Below, piece after piece: positions 1-12,710 of a DNA stretch of 64,000 nt (position 1 is its first letter; each line of letters opens with the position of its first letter). The notes under the pieces are model-generated. The model was not told the DNA's origin. It did not search any database and saw only the letters and a list, made by a program, of their open reading frames with translations. This stretch comes from Acidimicrobiia bacterium (lineage in GTDB: Bacteria; Actinomycetota; Acidimicrobiia; Acidimicrobiales; Poriferisodalaceae). A program made the translations under genes and the position numbers. The stretch lies in the NCBI GenBank assembly GCA_022821985.1, contig JAJECP010000035.1, positions 186,001-250,000 of the forward strand, given 5' to 3'.

Positions 1-186
1 CGCTATGTCTTCGCCGATCTCTGCGGGGGTGACATCTACGCGGCGGCGGTGACGCCCGGCACGCAGCCCGACGACGTCTGGCACCTAGGCGTGAGCACGC
101 CCCGACCGGTCGGGTTCGCGGTAGACGCAGCGGGCGAGCTCTACGTGATCGACATGGAAATCGGCGTGTGGCGCCTGACCGGATGA
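1..186 (+). CDS. PQQ-dependent sugar dehydrogenase-like beta-propeller protein, C-terminal end (partial)
   Basis: Open from the first base to the TGA at 184-186 and cut by the window edge, leaving 61 residues. The peptide starts RYVFADLCGGDIYA and ends GELYVIDMEIGVWRLTG. These resemble the last blades of glucose/sorbosone dehydrogenase (GSDH) family propellers, which have YxFgDyCsGxIwA and GElYvldl.G.vyRl. Family members are often secreted sugar or aldose dehydrogenases or HHIP-like proteins. The substrate and any signal peptide lie outside the window. The family call rests only on these two blade motifs. Confidence 0.55.
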   Translation, partial: RYVFADLCGGDIYAAAVTPGTQPDDVWHLGVSTPRPVGFAVDAAGELYVIDMEIGVWRLTG

Positions 187-220
187 CGCACGCAGCACCT
201 GCCGGATCCGGGACGTAGCC

Positions 221-1531
221 GTGTTTCGACGCACGGTCTACGACCGTGAGATCCTGCTGCTCGCGGTGCCGGCGTTCGGGGCGCTGATCGCCGAGCCGCT
301 GTATGTGCTCACCGACAGGGCGATCGTCGGGAGGCTCGGCACGCCCGAACTCGCCGGGCTTGCGATCGCCTCCGCCATCCTGCTCAGTGCTCACGCAATT
401 CTGATCTTCCTCGCCTACGGCACAACCGGCCTCGTCGGCCGGCTGGTGGGCGCCGGATCGCTGCGTCGAGCAGCCGAACAGGGCATCGCCGGCATGTGGC
501 TGTCGATCGGGTTGGGCGTGGTGTTCAGCCTGGGCATGTGGGCCGGCTCGGGCTATCTCGTCGGCGTGTTCGACCCGACCCCCGAAGTCGCTGATCACGC
601 GCTCACGTACCTGAGGATCAGCCTCATCGGCTTTACCGCGTTGCTGGCGGGCATGGCGGCCACGGGTTACCTGCGGGGCACCCAGGACACGGTCACCCCC
701 CTCGTGATCGCCGTCGCTTCAGCGGCAGGGAACTTGCTCATCGAACTCGTGCTGGTGTTCGAGCTCGACATGGGCATCGCCGGCGCGGCATGGTCAACGG
801 TGATCGCGCAGTGGGGTGCCGCCGTGGCGTTCGCCGTCGCCGTCCATCGCCACGTTCGGGCAGTCGGCGCGAGGCTGCGGCTCGTTGCTACCGCGGCGTG
901 GCGTTACGCCCGTGTCGGGGCGCAGATGTTCGTGCGCACGGCATCGTTGCGGGGCGCGTTCGTGCTGGCTGCAGTGTTCGCTTCCCGTATCGGCACCACC
1001 GAGGTGGCATCGCACGAGATCGGCGTGCAGATCTGGTCGTTCTTCTCGCTCGCCCTCGACGCAGTGGCTATTGCGGGTCAGGCCATGGTCGCAAAGGAAC
1101 TCGGCGCCAGCCGACCCGACGTGGCTCGCGCAGCCAGCGTCCGCATGATCGGCATGAGCATCCAGCTCAGCGCGGTATTCGGGCTGGCACTCGTGCTGCT
1201 GCGTGGACCGCTGGCATCGATCTTCAGCAACGACCCTGCTGTCGTCGCGCTCAGCGGCTTCATCCTGCTGTTCGTGGCCGTCGCGCAGCCCATCAATGCC
1301 GCCGCCTTCGCCTTCGACGGCATCTTCATTGGCGCCGGCGACTTGGGCTTTCTGGCACGGGCGATGGCCGGTGCAGCGGCGGGTTTCGCGATCGTCGGCG
1401 GCGCGGTGCGCATCTTCGATCTGGGCATCGGCTGGCTGTGGGTGGCGCTCACCCTGTTCATGTTCTTCCGCGCTGCGCCGCAGTGGATTCGCTTCCGGGG
1501 CGATGCCTGGCTGCGCACCGGGGAAGGCTGA
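221..1531 (+). CDS. MATE family efflux transporter (DinF-like)
   Basis: Predicted 436-residue inner-membrane protein with about 12 hydrophobic helices in two related halves. This is the normal size and layout of MATE/DinF antiporters, which export cationic drugs or metabolites using an H+ or Na+ gradient. The N-terminal AVPAFGALIAEPLYVLTDRA and the GYLRGTQDT segment near residue 150 are typical of DinF-type members. The start is GTG at 221, 34 bases after the preceding gene ends. The gene converges on gatB with 23 bases between stops. The substrate cannot be read from the sequence. Confidence 0.85.
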   Translation: MFRRTVYDREILLLAVPAFGALIAEPLYVLTDRAIVGRLGTPELAGLAIASAILLSAHAILIFLAYGTTGLVGRLVGAGSLRRAAEQGIAGMWLSIGLGVVFSLGMWAGSGYLVGVFDPTPEVADHALTYLRISLIGFTALLAGMAATGYLRGTQDTVTPLVIAVASAAGNLLIELVLVFELDMGIAGAAWSTVIAQWGAAVAFAVAVHRHVRAVGARLRLVATAAWRYARVGAQMFVRTASLRGAFVLAAVFASRIGTTEVASHEIGVQIWSFFSLALDAVAIAGQAMVAKELGASRPDVARAASVRMIGMSIQLSAVFGLALVLLRGPLASIFSNDPAVVALSGFILLFVAVAQPINAAAFAFDGIFIGAGDLGFLARAMAGAAAGFAIVGGAVRIFDLGIGWLWVALTLFMFFRAAPQWIRFRGDAWLRTGEG

Positions 1532-1554
1532 GCGCGAGAGGCGCGCAGCGCGAA

Positions 1555-3009
1555 TCAGGCGCCGCGCCGCTGCGCGAGCAGCTGGGTGACGGCTTGGCCG
1601 TCGGCCTGGCCGCGGGTGGCCTTCATCACTGCTCCCACGAACACGCCGGCCACCTTGGCCTCACCGGCGCAGAACTTCTCCCACGCTTCGGGGTTGTCCG
1701 CGATGGCCTGATCGACCAGCGACTCCAGCTCGGCTGTGTCCATGGCTTCGAAACCCAGCTCGGCGGCGATCGCCGCCGGATCAGCGCTGCCGGCGGCTGC
1801 TCGCTCGCACATGATTCCCAGCACCGTCTTGGCTTGCGTCGCAGTGAGCTGCCCTGAAGTCTCCATCTGGACCAGCGAGGCCAGATGGTCGATGCCAAGC
1901 AGTTCGGCTCCGTCAAGGGCCAAGTTCTGCACGGCATGGGTCATCGTGCGCTTGGCATCGGCTCCCGCCTCGATGGCTTCCAATACCACCGGTGCCAGGC
2001 CGCGGCCCACGATGACCTGGGCATCCTCGGGATCGGCGCCGCATTCGTGCAGGCGTGCACGCTGAGATGCGGGCAGTTCGGGCATGGCGGCGCGAACCTG
2101 GGCGATCCATTCGTCGTCGGGTGCCAGCGGCACGAGGTCGGGCTCGGGGAAGTAGCGATAGTCGTCGGCCTCTTCCTTGGAGCGCAGCGAGTGCGTGCGA
2201 CCGTCTTCGGACCAATGGCGCGTTTCCTGGACAGGGACATCGCCCGCGGCATACAGATCGATGTGGCGCCGGGCCTCGTAGTCGATGGCGTTCCGCAGCG
2301 ACCGCAGCGAGTTCAGATTCTTCACTTCGCAACGGGTACGCAGCTCGCCCGAGCCGGCGGGCCGCACGCTGATGTTCGCGTCGACGCGCATCGAGCCCTC
2401 TTCGAGACGAGCGTCGGATGCGCCGAGCGTCAGCAGGATCGTCCGCAGCTCGTCGACGTACGCGCTGGCCTCGGCTGCCGAGCTGATGTCGGGCCGCGAG
2501 ACGATCTCGAGCAGCGGGGTGCCCGCCCGGTTGTAGTCCACGAGCGCGCCGACGGCACCGTGAATACGACCGTCCGCGCCTCCCAGGTGCGTCGTCTTGC
2601 CGGCATCCTCCTCCAGGTGCGCCCGCTCGATTCCGATACGGCTGCCGCCCGGCACGTCGAGCCACCCGTCGGAGCAGATCGGCTGGTCGTACTGGCTGAC
2701 TTGGTAGTCCTTCGGCATGTCGGGGTAGAAGTAGTTCTTGCGGTGAAACACCGACGGACGGATCTCGCAGTTGAGGGCGAGACCCACCGCCATGGCCAGC
2801 TCGACGGCGCGGCGATTGAGCACGGGCAGCGAGCCGGGCAGACCCAGGCAGACCGGCGTGACGTTGGTGTTCGGTTCGTCGCCGAAGCGGCTGGGCGCAG
2901 CGGAGAACAGCTTCGTGTCGGTCGCCAGCTCGACATGGACTTCGAGCCCGACCACGATCTCCCAGCCCGAAGACGCATTGTCGGCTGCCGAGTGCGAGGT
3001 TGCAGCCAT
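1555..3009 (-). CDS. gatB: aspartyl/glutamyl-tRNA(Asn/Gln) amidotransferase subunit B
   Basis: Subunit B of the GatCAB complex, which amidates misacylated Glu-tRNA(Gln) and Asp-tRNA(Asn). B binds the tRNA and carries the kinase/transamidase site. The 484-residue product has the family start WEIVVGLEVHVELATDTKLF, the central HRKNYFYPDMPKDYQVSQYD block and a C-terminal YqeY-like tRNA-binding domain ending in QLLAQRRGA. A longer in-frame reading exists upstream, but it lies inside gatA and lacks family similarity. The ATG at 3009 shares one base with the gatA stop (TGATG), which fits translational coupling. Last gene of the gatCAB run. Confidence 0.97.
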   Translation of the reverse strand: MAATSHSAADNASSGWEIVVGLEVHVELATDTKLFSAAPSRFGDEPNTNVTPVCLGLPGSLPVLNRRAVELAMAVGLALNCEIRPSVFHRKNYFYPDMPKDYQVSQYDQPICSDGWLDVPGGSRIGIERAHLEEDAGKTTHLGGADGRIHGAVGALVDYNRAGTPLLEIVSRPDISSAAEASAYVDELRTILLTLGASDARLEEGSMRVDANISVRPAGSGELRTRCEVKNLNSLRSLRNAIDYEARRHIDLYAAGDVPVQETRHWSEDGRTHSLRSKEEADDYRYFPEPDLVPLAPDDEWIAQVRAAMPELPASQRARLHECGADPEDAQVIVGRGLAPVVLEAIEAGADAKRTMTHAVQNLALDGAELLGIDHLASLVQMETSGQLTATQAKTVLGIMCERAAAGSADPAAIAAELGFEAMDTAELESLVDQAIADNPEAWEKFCAGEAKVAGVFVGAVMKATRGQADGQAVTQLLAQRRGA

Positions 3010-4544
3010 CAGCTTCCTGCCCTTGCTGAGCCGGCCGCGCCAGCGAGCAGCGGCTTCGACAGCGGCGGCGCGGCACGCTCTAGCGCGGCGGCCACCGTCA
3101 GCATCGTCTCCTCGCCCAGGGCGGGGGCCATGACCTGCACGCCCACCGGCAGATCCTCCGCGCCGGTTCCGAACGGCACCGACATGGCCGGGTCGCCCGA
3201 GAGATTCGACGGGATGGTGCAGGTGTCGCACCGATACATGGTCATCGGGTCAGCGCGCTCGCCGAAACGGAATGCCACGCACGGCGAGGTGGGCGACAGC
3301 AGGACGTCGAAATCGGCGTAGGCAGCGTCGAAGTCTCGCCGGGTCAGCATGCGGACCCGCTGGGCCTTGCCGTAGTAGGCGTCGTAGTAGCCGGCGCTGA
3401 GGGCGAACGTGCCCAGCATGATGCGCGCCTTGACCTCGTCGCCGAAGCCGGCCCGACGAGTCAGGCGATTCATCTCCTCGACGTCAGCACCCTCCACACG
3501 CAACCCGTAACGAGTGCCGTCGTAACGCGCCAGATTGCTCGAGGCCTCGGCCGGTGCGATGAGGTAATACGCCGTGAGGCCGTAGGTGACCGCCGGCACT
3601 GAGACCCTGCCGACGGTCGCCCCGGCATCGGCCAGCGCGTCGGCCGCCTCGAGCACACGCTCGGTCACATCCGCTTCGATTCCGTCGAGCATGTCGCCCG
3701 CTGCGTCCCCCGGCGGGGGGCCACCGTTCGCAGCACCATTGCGGCCGCTCCCGGTCAGCTCACTCACGACACCCACTCGCAAGCCCTCGACACCCCGCGC
3801 CAGCGCGGCCGCAAAGTCGGGCACGGCTGCGGGAATCGACGTGCTGTCGGCCGGATCGTGGCCGCTGATCACCCCGAGTGCGAGCGCAGCATCTGCGACG
3901 TCGGTTGCGAACGGGCCGATCTGGTCGAACGAGCTGGCGAAGGCCACGAGGCCGTAGCGGCTGACGCGGCCGTAGGTGGGCTTGATGCCCACAATGCCGC
4001 ACAGCGATGCAGGCTGGCGGATCGAGCCTCCGGTGTCGGAGCCCAGCGCCAGGGGCGCGAAGCCAGCGGCCACCGCTGCAGCCGAGCCCCCGCTGGAGCC
4101 GCCCGGCACCCGGGTGAGGTCGTAGGGATTGCGCGTGGGGCCGAAGGCCGAGTGCTCGGTGGAGCTGCCCATCGCGAACTCATCGAGATTGGTCTTGCCG
4201 ATCATGACGGCACCGGCGGACGTCATGGCCTGCACGACCGTGGCGTCGTAGGGAGGCTGCCAGCCTTCGAGCATCCGCGATGAGCAGGTGGTGGCGACGC
4301 CGCGCGTGCACAGGTTGTCTTTGAAGGCCACGGGGATGCCCGCCAGCGGTCCGGGGTCGCGGCCCTCGTCGACTGATGCATCGATGGCGGCTGCAGCGGC
4401 TCGAGCCTGCTCGGCAGACACTGTGTTGAAGGCGTGAACGTCGCCGTCGTGAGTCTCGATGCGGCCGAGGAATTCTTCGAGCACGTCCGTTGCTCGGCGG
4501 GTGCCGGCGCGCACTTCGGAGGCGATGACGTGAGCCGAAGTCAT
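3009..4544 (-). CDS. gatA: aspartyl/glutamyl-tRNA(Asn/Gln) amidotransferase subunit A
   Basis: The amidase subunit of GatCAB, which releases ammonia from glutamine for tRNA amidation. The 511 residues match the family length. The amidase signature is complete: Lys in [10 protein letters not shown] (about residue 74), the Gly/Ser block [15 protein letters not shown] (about 150) and [16 protein letters not shown] (about 170), which together hold the Ser-cisSer-Lys triad. A Gly/Pro-rich insertion near residue 255 ([16 protein letters not shown]) is unusual but lies in a variable loop. It follows gatC by 30 bases and overlaps gatB by one base, so the three are one operon. Confidence 0.97.
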   Translation of the reverse strand: MTSAHVIASEVRAGTRRATDVLEEFLGRIETHDGDVHAFNTVSAEQARAAAAAIDASVDEGRDPGPLAGIPVAFKDNLCTRGVATTCSSRMLEGWQPPYDATVVQAMTSAGAVMIGKTNLDEFAMGSSTEHSAFGPTRNPYDLTRVPGGSSGGSAAAVAAGFAPLALGSDTGGSIRQPASLCGIVGIKPTYGRVSRYGLVAFASSFDQIGPFATDVADAALALGVISGHDPADSTSIPAAVPDFAAALARGVEGLRVGVVSELTGSGRNGAANGGPPPGDAAGDMLDGIEADVTERVLEAADALADAGATVGRVSVPAVTYGLTAYYLIAPAEASSNLARYDGTRYGLRVEGADVEEMNRLTRRAGFGDEVKARIMLGTFALSAGYYDAYYGKAQRVRMLTRRDFDAAYADFDVLLSPTSPCVAFRFGERADPMTMYRCDTCTIPSNLSGDPAMSVPFGTGAEDLPVGVQVMAPALGEETMLTVAAALERAAPPLSKPLLAGAAGSARAGS

Positions 4545-4574
4545 CGTGCAGTCACCGAGCGGGACACGGCCAGC

Positions 4575-4886
4575 TCAGGCTTCCTCGCCGAGTACCGGCG
4601 GCACTTCGAACTGCCCGCCGGACGCGGCGGGCGCCTGGGAGAGCACCTCGTCCCGGTCCACCGGCGAGCTCGCAACATCGTCACGGAACACGTTGCGGAG
4701 CGGGTAGGGGTGCGCCAGCGGTGGCACATCGTCGAGATCCAGATCTTCCAGCTCGCGGGCATGCTCGAGCACACGTCCCAGGTGGCCCGTGTAGTGCTCG
4801 ATCTCGTCGGAGGTGAGCTCGATCCGGGCAAGCCGCGCCACATGCGCAACATCGTCCGTGCTGATCGCTGCAGTCGGCTCTCCCAT
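4575..4886 (-). CDS. gatC: aspartyl/glutamyl-tRNA(Asn/Gln) amidotransferase subunit C
   Basis: Small subunit (103 residues) that wraps around GatA and clamps it to GatB. Recognised by the N-terminal helix DDVAHVARLARIELTSDEI, the central LEDLDLDDVPPLAHPYPLRN and the LRNVFRDDV segment, all diagnostic for GatC. It is the first gat gene transcribed, 26 bases downstream of a membrane-protein gene on the same strand, so that gene may share the promoter. Confidence 0.95.
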   Translation of the reverse strand: MGEPTAAISTDDVAHVARLARIELTSDEIEHYTGHLGRVLEHARELEDLDLDDVPPLAHPYPLRNVFRDDVASSPVDRDEVLSQAPAASGGQFEVPPVLGEEA

Positions 4887-4912
4887 TGCAGCGGCAGGGT
4901 ACCGGCGCGGCC

Positions 4913-8321
<3,409 letters not shown>

Positions 8322-8324
8322 TCC

Positions 8325-9293
8325 TCAGAGAGGCTCGTCGGCAAGCAAACAATGGAAGTCGTCTTCATCGATGATCTGAATCGCGTGGCCCGCTTGCTGG
8401 AGTTCGTACGCTTTCTTGTGCTGCCCAGTCATCCCGTCCGGACCGACTACGGCCAAGTTGATGGAACCCACGACTAGGTAGTCAGTGGCCCTGTTCGGAC
8501 GCTTAACGGGAATGCCGCCAACTCTGCCGATCGCGTCGAACGCCTCCTCTCGATTCATCGGCGCGAGCTTGCCCGTCACCGCGACATGACTGCCATACAA
8601 CCGTCCACCTGGATCAATCGTCGACGCCGCAGAGTATTGATGCCACGCGGGCTGCTTCGCCGAGGCCGACGCGGCGTTCGAGAATGGCAGATAGTCGAGG
8701 ACGTCGAATTGCCCGAGCCTGTAGTTGTGACGATCCAAGAGACTTCTGTGGCTCAATGCCGCCGATCGAGGCAGAGCGAGCCATAACCGCCCGGCCGCCT
8801 CCGCGTCAGAGAGTGGATCGTGATGTGTCAGCGGAATTGCGAATTCGTCGGCCAGCACATCAAGTCGCCACATACCCATCTCGGGCATATGTGATCGAGA
8901 CAGCCGGTAGGTGCACGCGAACGCGAACCCGCCCGGTCGATACTCGTAGTACTCCGAGCTCCGTCGAAGTACAGACATATCGAAAGACGTGTTGTGCGCG
9001 ATGACGAGCGAGCCTTCGGTGAACGCCTCAATGTCACGCCACACGTCGGGAAACCTCGGCGACGATTGCGTATCTCTCGGCTTGATCCCGTGAATCGAGA
9101 TATTGAATGGGTCGTACTCGTTGCCAGGTGGCTGAATCAGTGAGACAACGCTGTCGACGACAGTGCCCTTCTCAAATCTGACCGCCGCGACGGCACATGC
9201 CGATTCACGTGAACTCGTCGCGGTCTCGAAGTCAATGGCTACGAAGGAGTCATCGAACCGCGCAGACCACTCGGGATGTTCCATGCCATACAC
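8325..9293 (-). CDS. DEDDh 3'-5' exonuclease with C-terminal BRCT domain
   Basis: A 322-residue protein with a DnaQ/epsilon-like exonuclease domain at about 15-180. The acidic residues are visible: D21 and E23 in FVAIDFETA, D105 in HNTSFDMSVL, and H158/D163 in HHDPLSDAEAA, completing the DEDDh set. A BRCT domain follows (about 228-318, GSHVAVTGKLAPM to DDFHCLL), like those in DNA ligases and some actinobacterial epsilon-like proteins. A proofreading or DNA-repair exonuclease targeted by BRCT is the likely role. It is downstream of the restriction-modification genes on the same strand but 158 bases away, so it may or may not belong to that cassette. Confidence 0.85.
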   Translation of the reverse strand: MYGMEHPEWSARFDDSFVAIDFETATSSRESACAVAAVRFEKGTVVDSVVSLIQPPGNEYDPFNISIHGIKPRDTQSSPRFPDVWRDIEAFTEGSLVIAHNTSFDMSVLRRSSEYYEYRPGGFAFACTYRLSRSHMPEMGMWRLDVLADEFAIPLTHHDPLSDAEAAGRLWLALPRSAALSHRSLLDRHNYRLGQFDVLDYLPFSNAASASAKQPAWHQYSAASTIDPGGRLYGSHVAVTGKLAPMNREEAFDAIGRVGGIPVKRPNRATDYLVVGSINLAVVGPDGMTGQHKKAYELQQAGHAIQIIDEDDFHCLLADEPL

Positions 9294-9451
9294 CTTCCCC
9301 TACAGAGAGCCTCAGACTCAGCGGCCAGGTTGCTTCCCTGCTCTCGCCAAATCAACGGTTTCGAATCTGAGCCGGCAACCGCGGTACGGACATGCTTGCA
9401 GCACAACATGCTGATCTCATCGCAGTCGTTTGGCTGGGCTCGCGGTCGGCG

Positions 9452-10429
9452 TCAGCCGAGGTTGTCGGGAATCTCGACTTGCAGCGACGGATCTGGTTCC
9501 GCCACGGCAACTCGCGCGTTGTAGATGTCGAGCAGATCTCGCAGGCGCGCCGCCATCGTGCTGCGCTCGTATTGAGCAGGGACATCGACCGCATCGGCAA
9601 CGAACTCAACTATGTCCCTCACGGAGAGTAAGTCAGCGATGTCGAAGTTGCTCGCAAGCCCTTCAGCTGCAGCGATGCGATCCCGCAGGGTGAGCACTAT
9701 CGGGTAGACGTCGAGCGAGAGGTTTTGGACGCACTTACGCAGTAGGGCTTCGCCTGGCGCGGTGGTCACATGGAATGCGGCGTCGTCGACAACGAAATCG
9801 CCGACACGACCAGTCTGCTCATCAGCCGTCGTGTACGAGTGATTGTCGATCTCCATGTCGGGATAGTGCAGGCACAACGCAGCACCGACGACATGCTGGG
9901 CCACAGCACCGGTGGCGTTACCCCCGCGGTCACCGGCCGCGTCGAGCAATTGGCGGACAGCGGTGCTAGTTGGTTCATGGCTTCGGTACTCGATTTGCAA
10001 CCGTTGCCTGTCGAAGAAGTCAGTTTGAATGCGCTCAACCATCGCTGCTTGCAACAGCTTGATCACTTCGGCCCGCATGTCTTGGTCAGCATCTGCAAAC
10101 GACGCCGCGGCCGTCGATGAGTTGATGGCAGTCTCAAAGCCCCGAGCGAGATCTTGGCTTCCTCGGCTCGTCCTGCCACCTTCGCTCGCGAGCGGCCGAG
10201 TCTCGCCGTGGCGAGCAAGAATCTTGCTGATCTTCGAGCCACTCAGAAGGCGGATTTGAGATCCGCTGAACCACTGCGCCTCGGCGAGCGGAAAATCGGT
10301 TTTCATGTGCTCGCACATAATGAGGCCCACCGTCATCACATTGCGATTGACACCCGTATCGGTGCGCTGCGCCTCGTACCAGTCGTCGATGGCACCGTGC
10401 AGCGCCTCGGCGATCTCACTGGCCGTCAT
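9452..10429 (-). CDS. DUF4928-like protein, probable type II restriction endonuclease partner of the methyltransferase
   Basis: 325 residues. The ATG at 10429 overlaps the methyltransferase stop by four bases (ATGA), the coupling typical of paired restriction-modification genes. The C-terminal half has GRVGDFVVDDAAFHVTTAP followed by LLRKCVQNLSLDVYPIVLT. That GDF...HVT..P....KC..N pattern is what I recall for DUF4928-type proteins found beside cytosine methyltransferases. The region around the GDF aspartate could be a divergent PD-(D/E)XK nuclease core, but the usual ExK is not present. The family name is from memory and restriction activity is inferred from the pairing. Confidence 0.55.
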   Translation of the reverse strand: MTASEIAEALHGAIDDWYEAQRTDTGVNRNVMTVGLIMCEHMKTDFPLAEAQWFSGSQIRLLSGSKISKILARHGETRPLASEGGRTSRGSQDLARGFETAINSSTAAASFADADQDMRAEVIKLLQAAMVERIQTDFFDRQRLQIEYRSHEPTSTAVRQLLDAAGDRGGNATGAVAQHVVGAALCLHYPDMEIDNHSYTTADEQTGRVGDFVVDDAAFHVTTAPGEALLRKCVQNLSLDVYPIVLTLRDRIAAAEGLASNFDIADLLSVRDIVEFVADAVDVPAQYERSTMAARLRDLLDIYNARVAVAEPDPSLQVEIPDNLG

Positions 10430-11583
10430 GCCGCCGCGTAGGTATTGGTCGCGGGCACCCCGAACTCGGGCACAACAAAGCTCTCGACGAGCCAAGTGAT
10501 GACCGGCACAGTGACAGCGTCACCGAAGCCGAACAGCGCCTGCGATTCCGTCACCGGCGATATGTCGAAGCCGTCCGCGACGCCTTGGAGCCGGCCGCAT
10601 TCGCGTGCGGTCATCCAGCGCACGCGGTGGCGGCCTTCGTAGATCTCTACTAGGGCCTGGCGGGAGGAGCCGCCCCTCGCGGTCCGCAGACAGCCTGCAA
10701 TCTCGTCGGCGCGCACCTCCCAGACGGCTCTCCCGCCACGAGTTCGGCGATACCCAGTTCGCCACGCCACGCCGTTCTGATCCTCCAACTCGGCAATCCT
10801 TGCGGCGTGTCGCTCCGGGAGCGTGCTATCGAATGCCGCAAGCCGTTCTGTGCCCCACCAACGTTCGTCATCCTCGGCGAGATGCTCGACGACATCGGCG
10901 AGTCGCGGGTCGGCCGAAGGAGGACAACCGACCATTCGCCGAGTCAGATCGACGCCCGAAGTTTGTGCAAGGAATCGCCGGAGCGATGGGGGGCGCAGCG
11001 CATCAGGTTCACGCCCTCCATCGGTCGTCTCGTCACTCACCAGCGACAAAGGGCGCTCGCTGATCGCTCGATCGGTCCCGAGCAGCCCGAGCACGAACAG
11101 CCGGCAGCGCGACTGCGGCACGAACCAGCGCGAATCGACAACGGCGAGATCGCACACGTAACCCAGGCGATTGAGCGATGCCAACGCATCGTGTAGGTCA
11201 CGACCGCCGCGAGACGAGATGAACGAGGGGACGTTCTCGATGAGCACCGCTCCCGGTCGCCGCTCTCCCATCTCGGCCAGCACACGTATGAACTCGAAGT
11301 ACAGGCCTGATTGCTCGCCGGCCAGTCCGCGACGATGACCTGCCAACGACAGATCGATGCAGGGAAAGCTGGCAGTTGCGACATCGACGCCCGGCACGTC
11401 GTCGCCGCGGATGTCGCGTACGTCGCACAGCCGATAGTCGCTTGCGTCAAAGTTGGCGGCATAGACATCACGCTTCACCGGCGAGATGTCGTTTGCCCAG
11501 ACCACCTCGAAACCTGCCGCTTCCATGCCGGAGCGCACGAGGCCGATACCCGCGAAAAACTCGGCGACGGATAGCTGCGACAT
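10426..11583 (-). CDS. DNA (cytosine-5-)-methyltransferase
   Basis: C5 methyltransferase of 385 residues that modifies cytosine in a specific DNA site. All main motifs are readable: I (SVAEFFAGIGLVRSGM), IV with the catalytic Pro-Cys (SFPCIDLSLAG, C75), VI (LIENVPSF), VIII (PQSRCRLF), IX (ARECGRLQGV) and X (FGDAVTVPV). A variable target-recognition region lies between VIII and IX. The ATG at 11583, just before motif I, is preferred to a TTG 22 codons upstream. The stop overlaps the start of the probable restriction enzyme. The recognition sequence cannot be read from the protein. Confidence 0.93.
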   Translation of the reverse strand: MSQLSVAEFFAGIGLVRSGMEAAGFEVVWANDISPVKRDVYAANFDASDYRLCDVRDIRGDDVPGVDVATASFPCIDLSLAGHRRGLAGEQSGLYFEFIRVLAEMGERRPGAVLIENVPSFISSRGGRDLHDALASLNRLGYVCDLAVVDSRWFVPQSRCRLFVLGLLGTDRAISERPLSLVSDETTDGGREPDALRPPSLRRFLAQTSGVDLTRRMVGCPPSADPRLADVVEHLAEDDERWWGTERLAAFDSTLPERHAARIAELEDQNGVAWRTGYRRTRGGRAVWEVRADEIAGCLRTARGGSSRQALVEIYEGRHRVRWMTARECGRLQGVADGFDISPVTESQALFGFGDAVTVPVITWLVESFVVPEFGVPATNTYAAA

Positions 11584-11662
11584 CGACTCGGACAGTACTG
11601 GCCAAGTGAGACATCGCTGGGGACTGGGATCCGAGGCTCGCTGACGCAACGGTGGATAGCCC

Positions 11663-12196
11663 TTATGCCTGCCGACGCTTCTTGAGCATCGGCCCGTACG
11701 CAGCTGAATCGATCAAGAGCTGCTCAGCGTCCTCGATCGCTCCTCGGAGCGCACTCGCGCTGATGAACTTCGTCTCACCGTCGGAGCCTTGGCAATGAAA
11801 CACAGGTTCGCTCATGCCCGCCAAGAACGTCATGCCGTCGCCATAGTGGGCGTGAACAACCGAGTTGCGAATGTCCCTCAGATCATTGAATCGGTCCACC
11901 ACCGGTTGCAGCTCGGGCACCTCGTGGCAAGTCTGCGACAGCACGTCCTTTCGAAAACTGCCTTCGTCGCGGAACTTGTCCACGAACGCGCGCAAACCGC
12001 CAACCTTTTCGTCGTCAGGAACCTCGCCGATCGATGCGATGATCGCGAACTGAAACTTCAAGCGCTCGAACTGCCGGACCAACCTGCCCGTAAGCACATC
12101 GCACGCCTGCTCGAAGTCCGCTTGCACGGCGTCCATGCGACTCATCGCCTCTGCTACCGGTATTCCGGCTTCGAATGGATCGGAGGTGTCGGCCAT
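11663..12196 (-). CDS. uncharacterized alpha-helical protein with a HEPN-like RNxxxH motif
   Basis: No named family recognised. The 177-residue product is predicted to be mostly helical and has NDLRDIRNSVVHAHYG near residue 105-118. R110-N-x3-H115 fits the Rx4-6H motif, with a polar residue after Arg, that forms the active site of HEPN ribonucleases common in toxin and anti-phage systems. A helical lead and an N-terminal AMSRMDAVQADFEQACDVL segment fit that fold. It is 79 bases upstream of the methyltransferase on the same strand, in first position of the cassette. HEPN nuclease identity is an inference from one motif plus context; a non-catalytic helical protein is possible. Confidence 0.5.
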   Translation of the reverse strand: MADTSDPFEAGIPVAEAMSRMDAVQADFEQACDVLTGRLVRQFERLKFQFAIIASIGEVPDDEKVGGLRAFVDKFRDEGSFRKDVLSQTCHEVPELQPVVDRFNDLRDIRNSVVHAHYGDGMTFLAGMSEPVFHCQGSDGETKFISASALRGAIEDAEQLLIDSAAYGPMLKKRRQA

Positions 12197-12254
12197 TGCA
12201 CCACTGTATGAATGGGGTGCTACACCAACTCCTCGGCATGTTCGAGAAGGTCCC

Positions 12255-12710
12255 TCAGAACGTCGTGAAGCACCATTCGTAGGTGAAGTCGGCTGCTTCG
12301 ACATCGATGGTGGGGGTTGCGATCAGGCGGGCGCACGACCGCCCGGTGCGCAGCTTCTCGATGACCTTGCCGTCCCCGGGCGAAAAGAAGTACTCGCCGA
12401 GCTGGATCGTGCCTGCGTCGAGCTCGCTGGCAGGAACGGTGGTGCCATTGATGACCAGCGTCAGCTTCCAGCCGGGCTCGAGCCGAGCGCCGATGGGACT
12501 CTGGTGCGGCACCTGGGCGCCGGGCACCGGCGTGACTGCCTGCAAGCCGCTCGGGTAGGCCGGTGCGGGCTCGCCCCCGCGGGTCAGCCACACCGCCAGA
12601 ACAACGGCTGCAGCAGCAATGAGCGCACCGAGCGTGATGGCTGTGGAGACACCCTTGCGCAGTGCCCAAGGCACGCTCGGCTGGCCGTCGGCGGACCCGT
12701 CGCGGCTCAT
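12255..12710 (-). CDS. single-pass membrane-anchored protein of unknown function
   Basis: 151 residues: a short cytoplasmic start, one transmembrane helix at about 22-43 (AITLGALIAAAAVVLAVWL), and an external domain containing GLQAVTPVPGAQVPHQSPIG, a VINGTTVP segment and two cysteines (SCARLIA and EWCFTTF) that could form a disulfide. The ATG overlaps the mnmA stop by four bases, so it is co-translated with mnmA, although a link to tRNA thiolation is not obvious. Domains of this shape resemble Ig-like surface folds seen in actinobacterial proteins; function unknown. Confidence 0.7.
   Translation of the reverse strand: MSRDGSADGQPSVPWALRKGVSTAITLGALIAAAAVVLAVWLTRGGEPAPAYPSGLQAVTPVPGAQVPHQSPIGARLEPGWKLTLVINGTTVPASELDAGTIQLGEYFFSPGDGKVIEKLRTGRSCARLIATPTIDVEAADFTYEWCFTTF

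Noticed and set aside
1885-3321. Large plus-strand reading frame opposite gatB
   Set aside because: It mirrors gatB codons on the opposite strand, has no domain and no plausible promoter. Similar mirror frames lie opposite ligA, atp genes, thrC, hom, lysA and argS and were left out.
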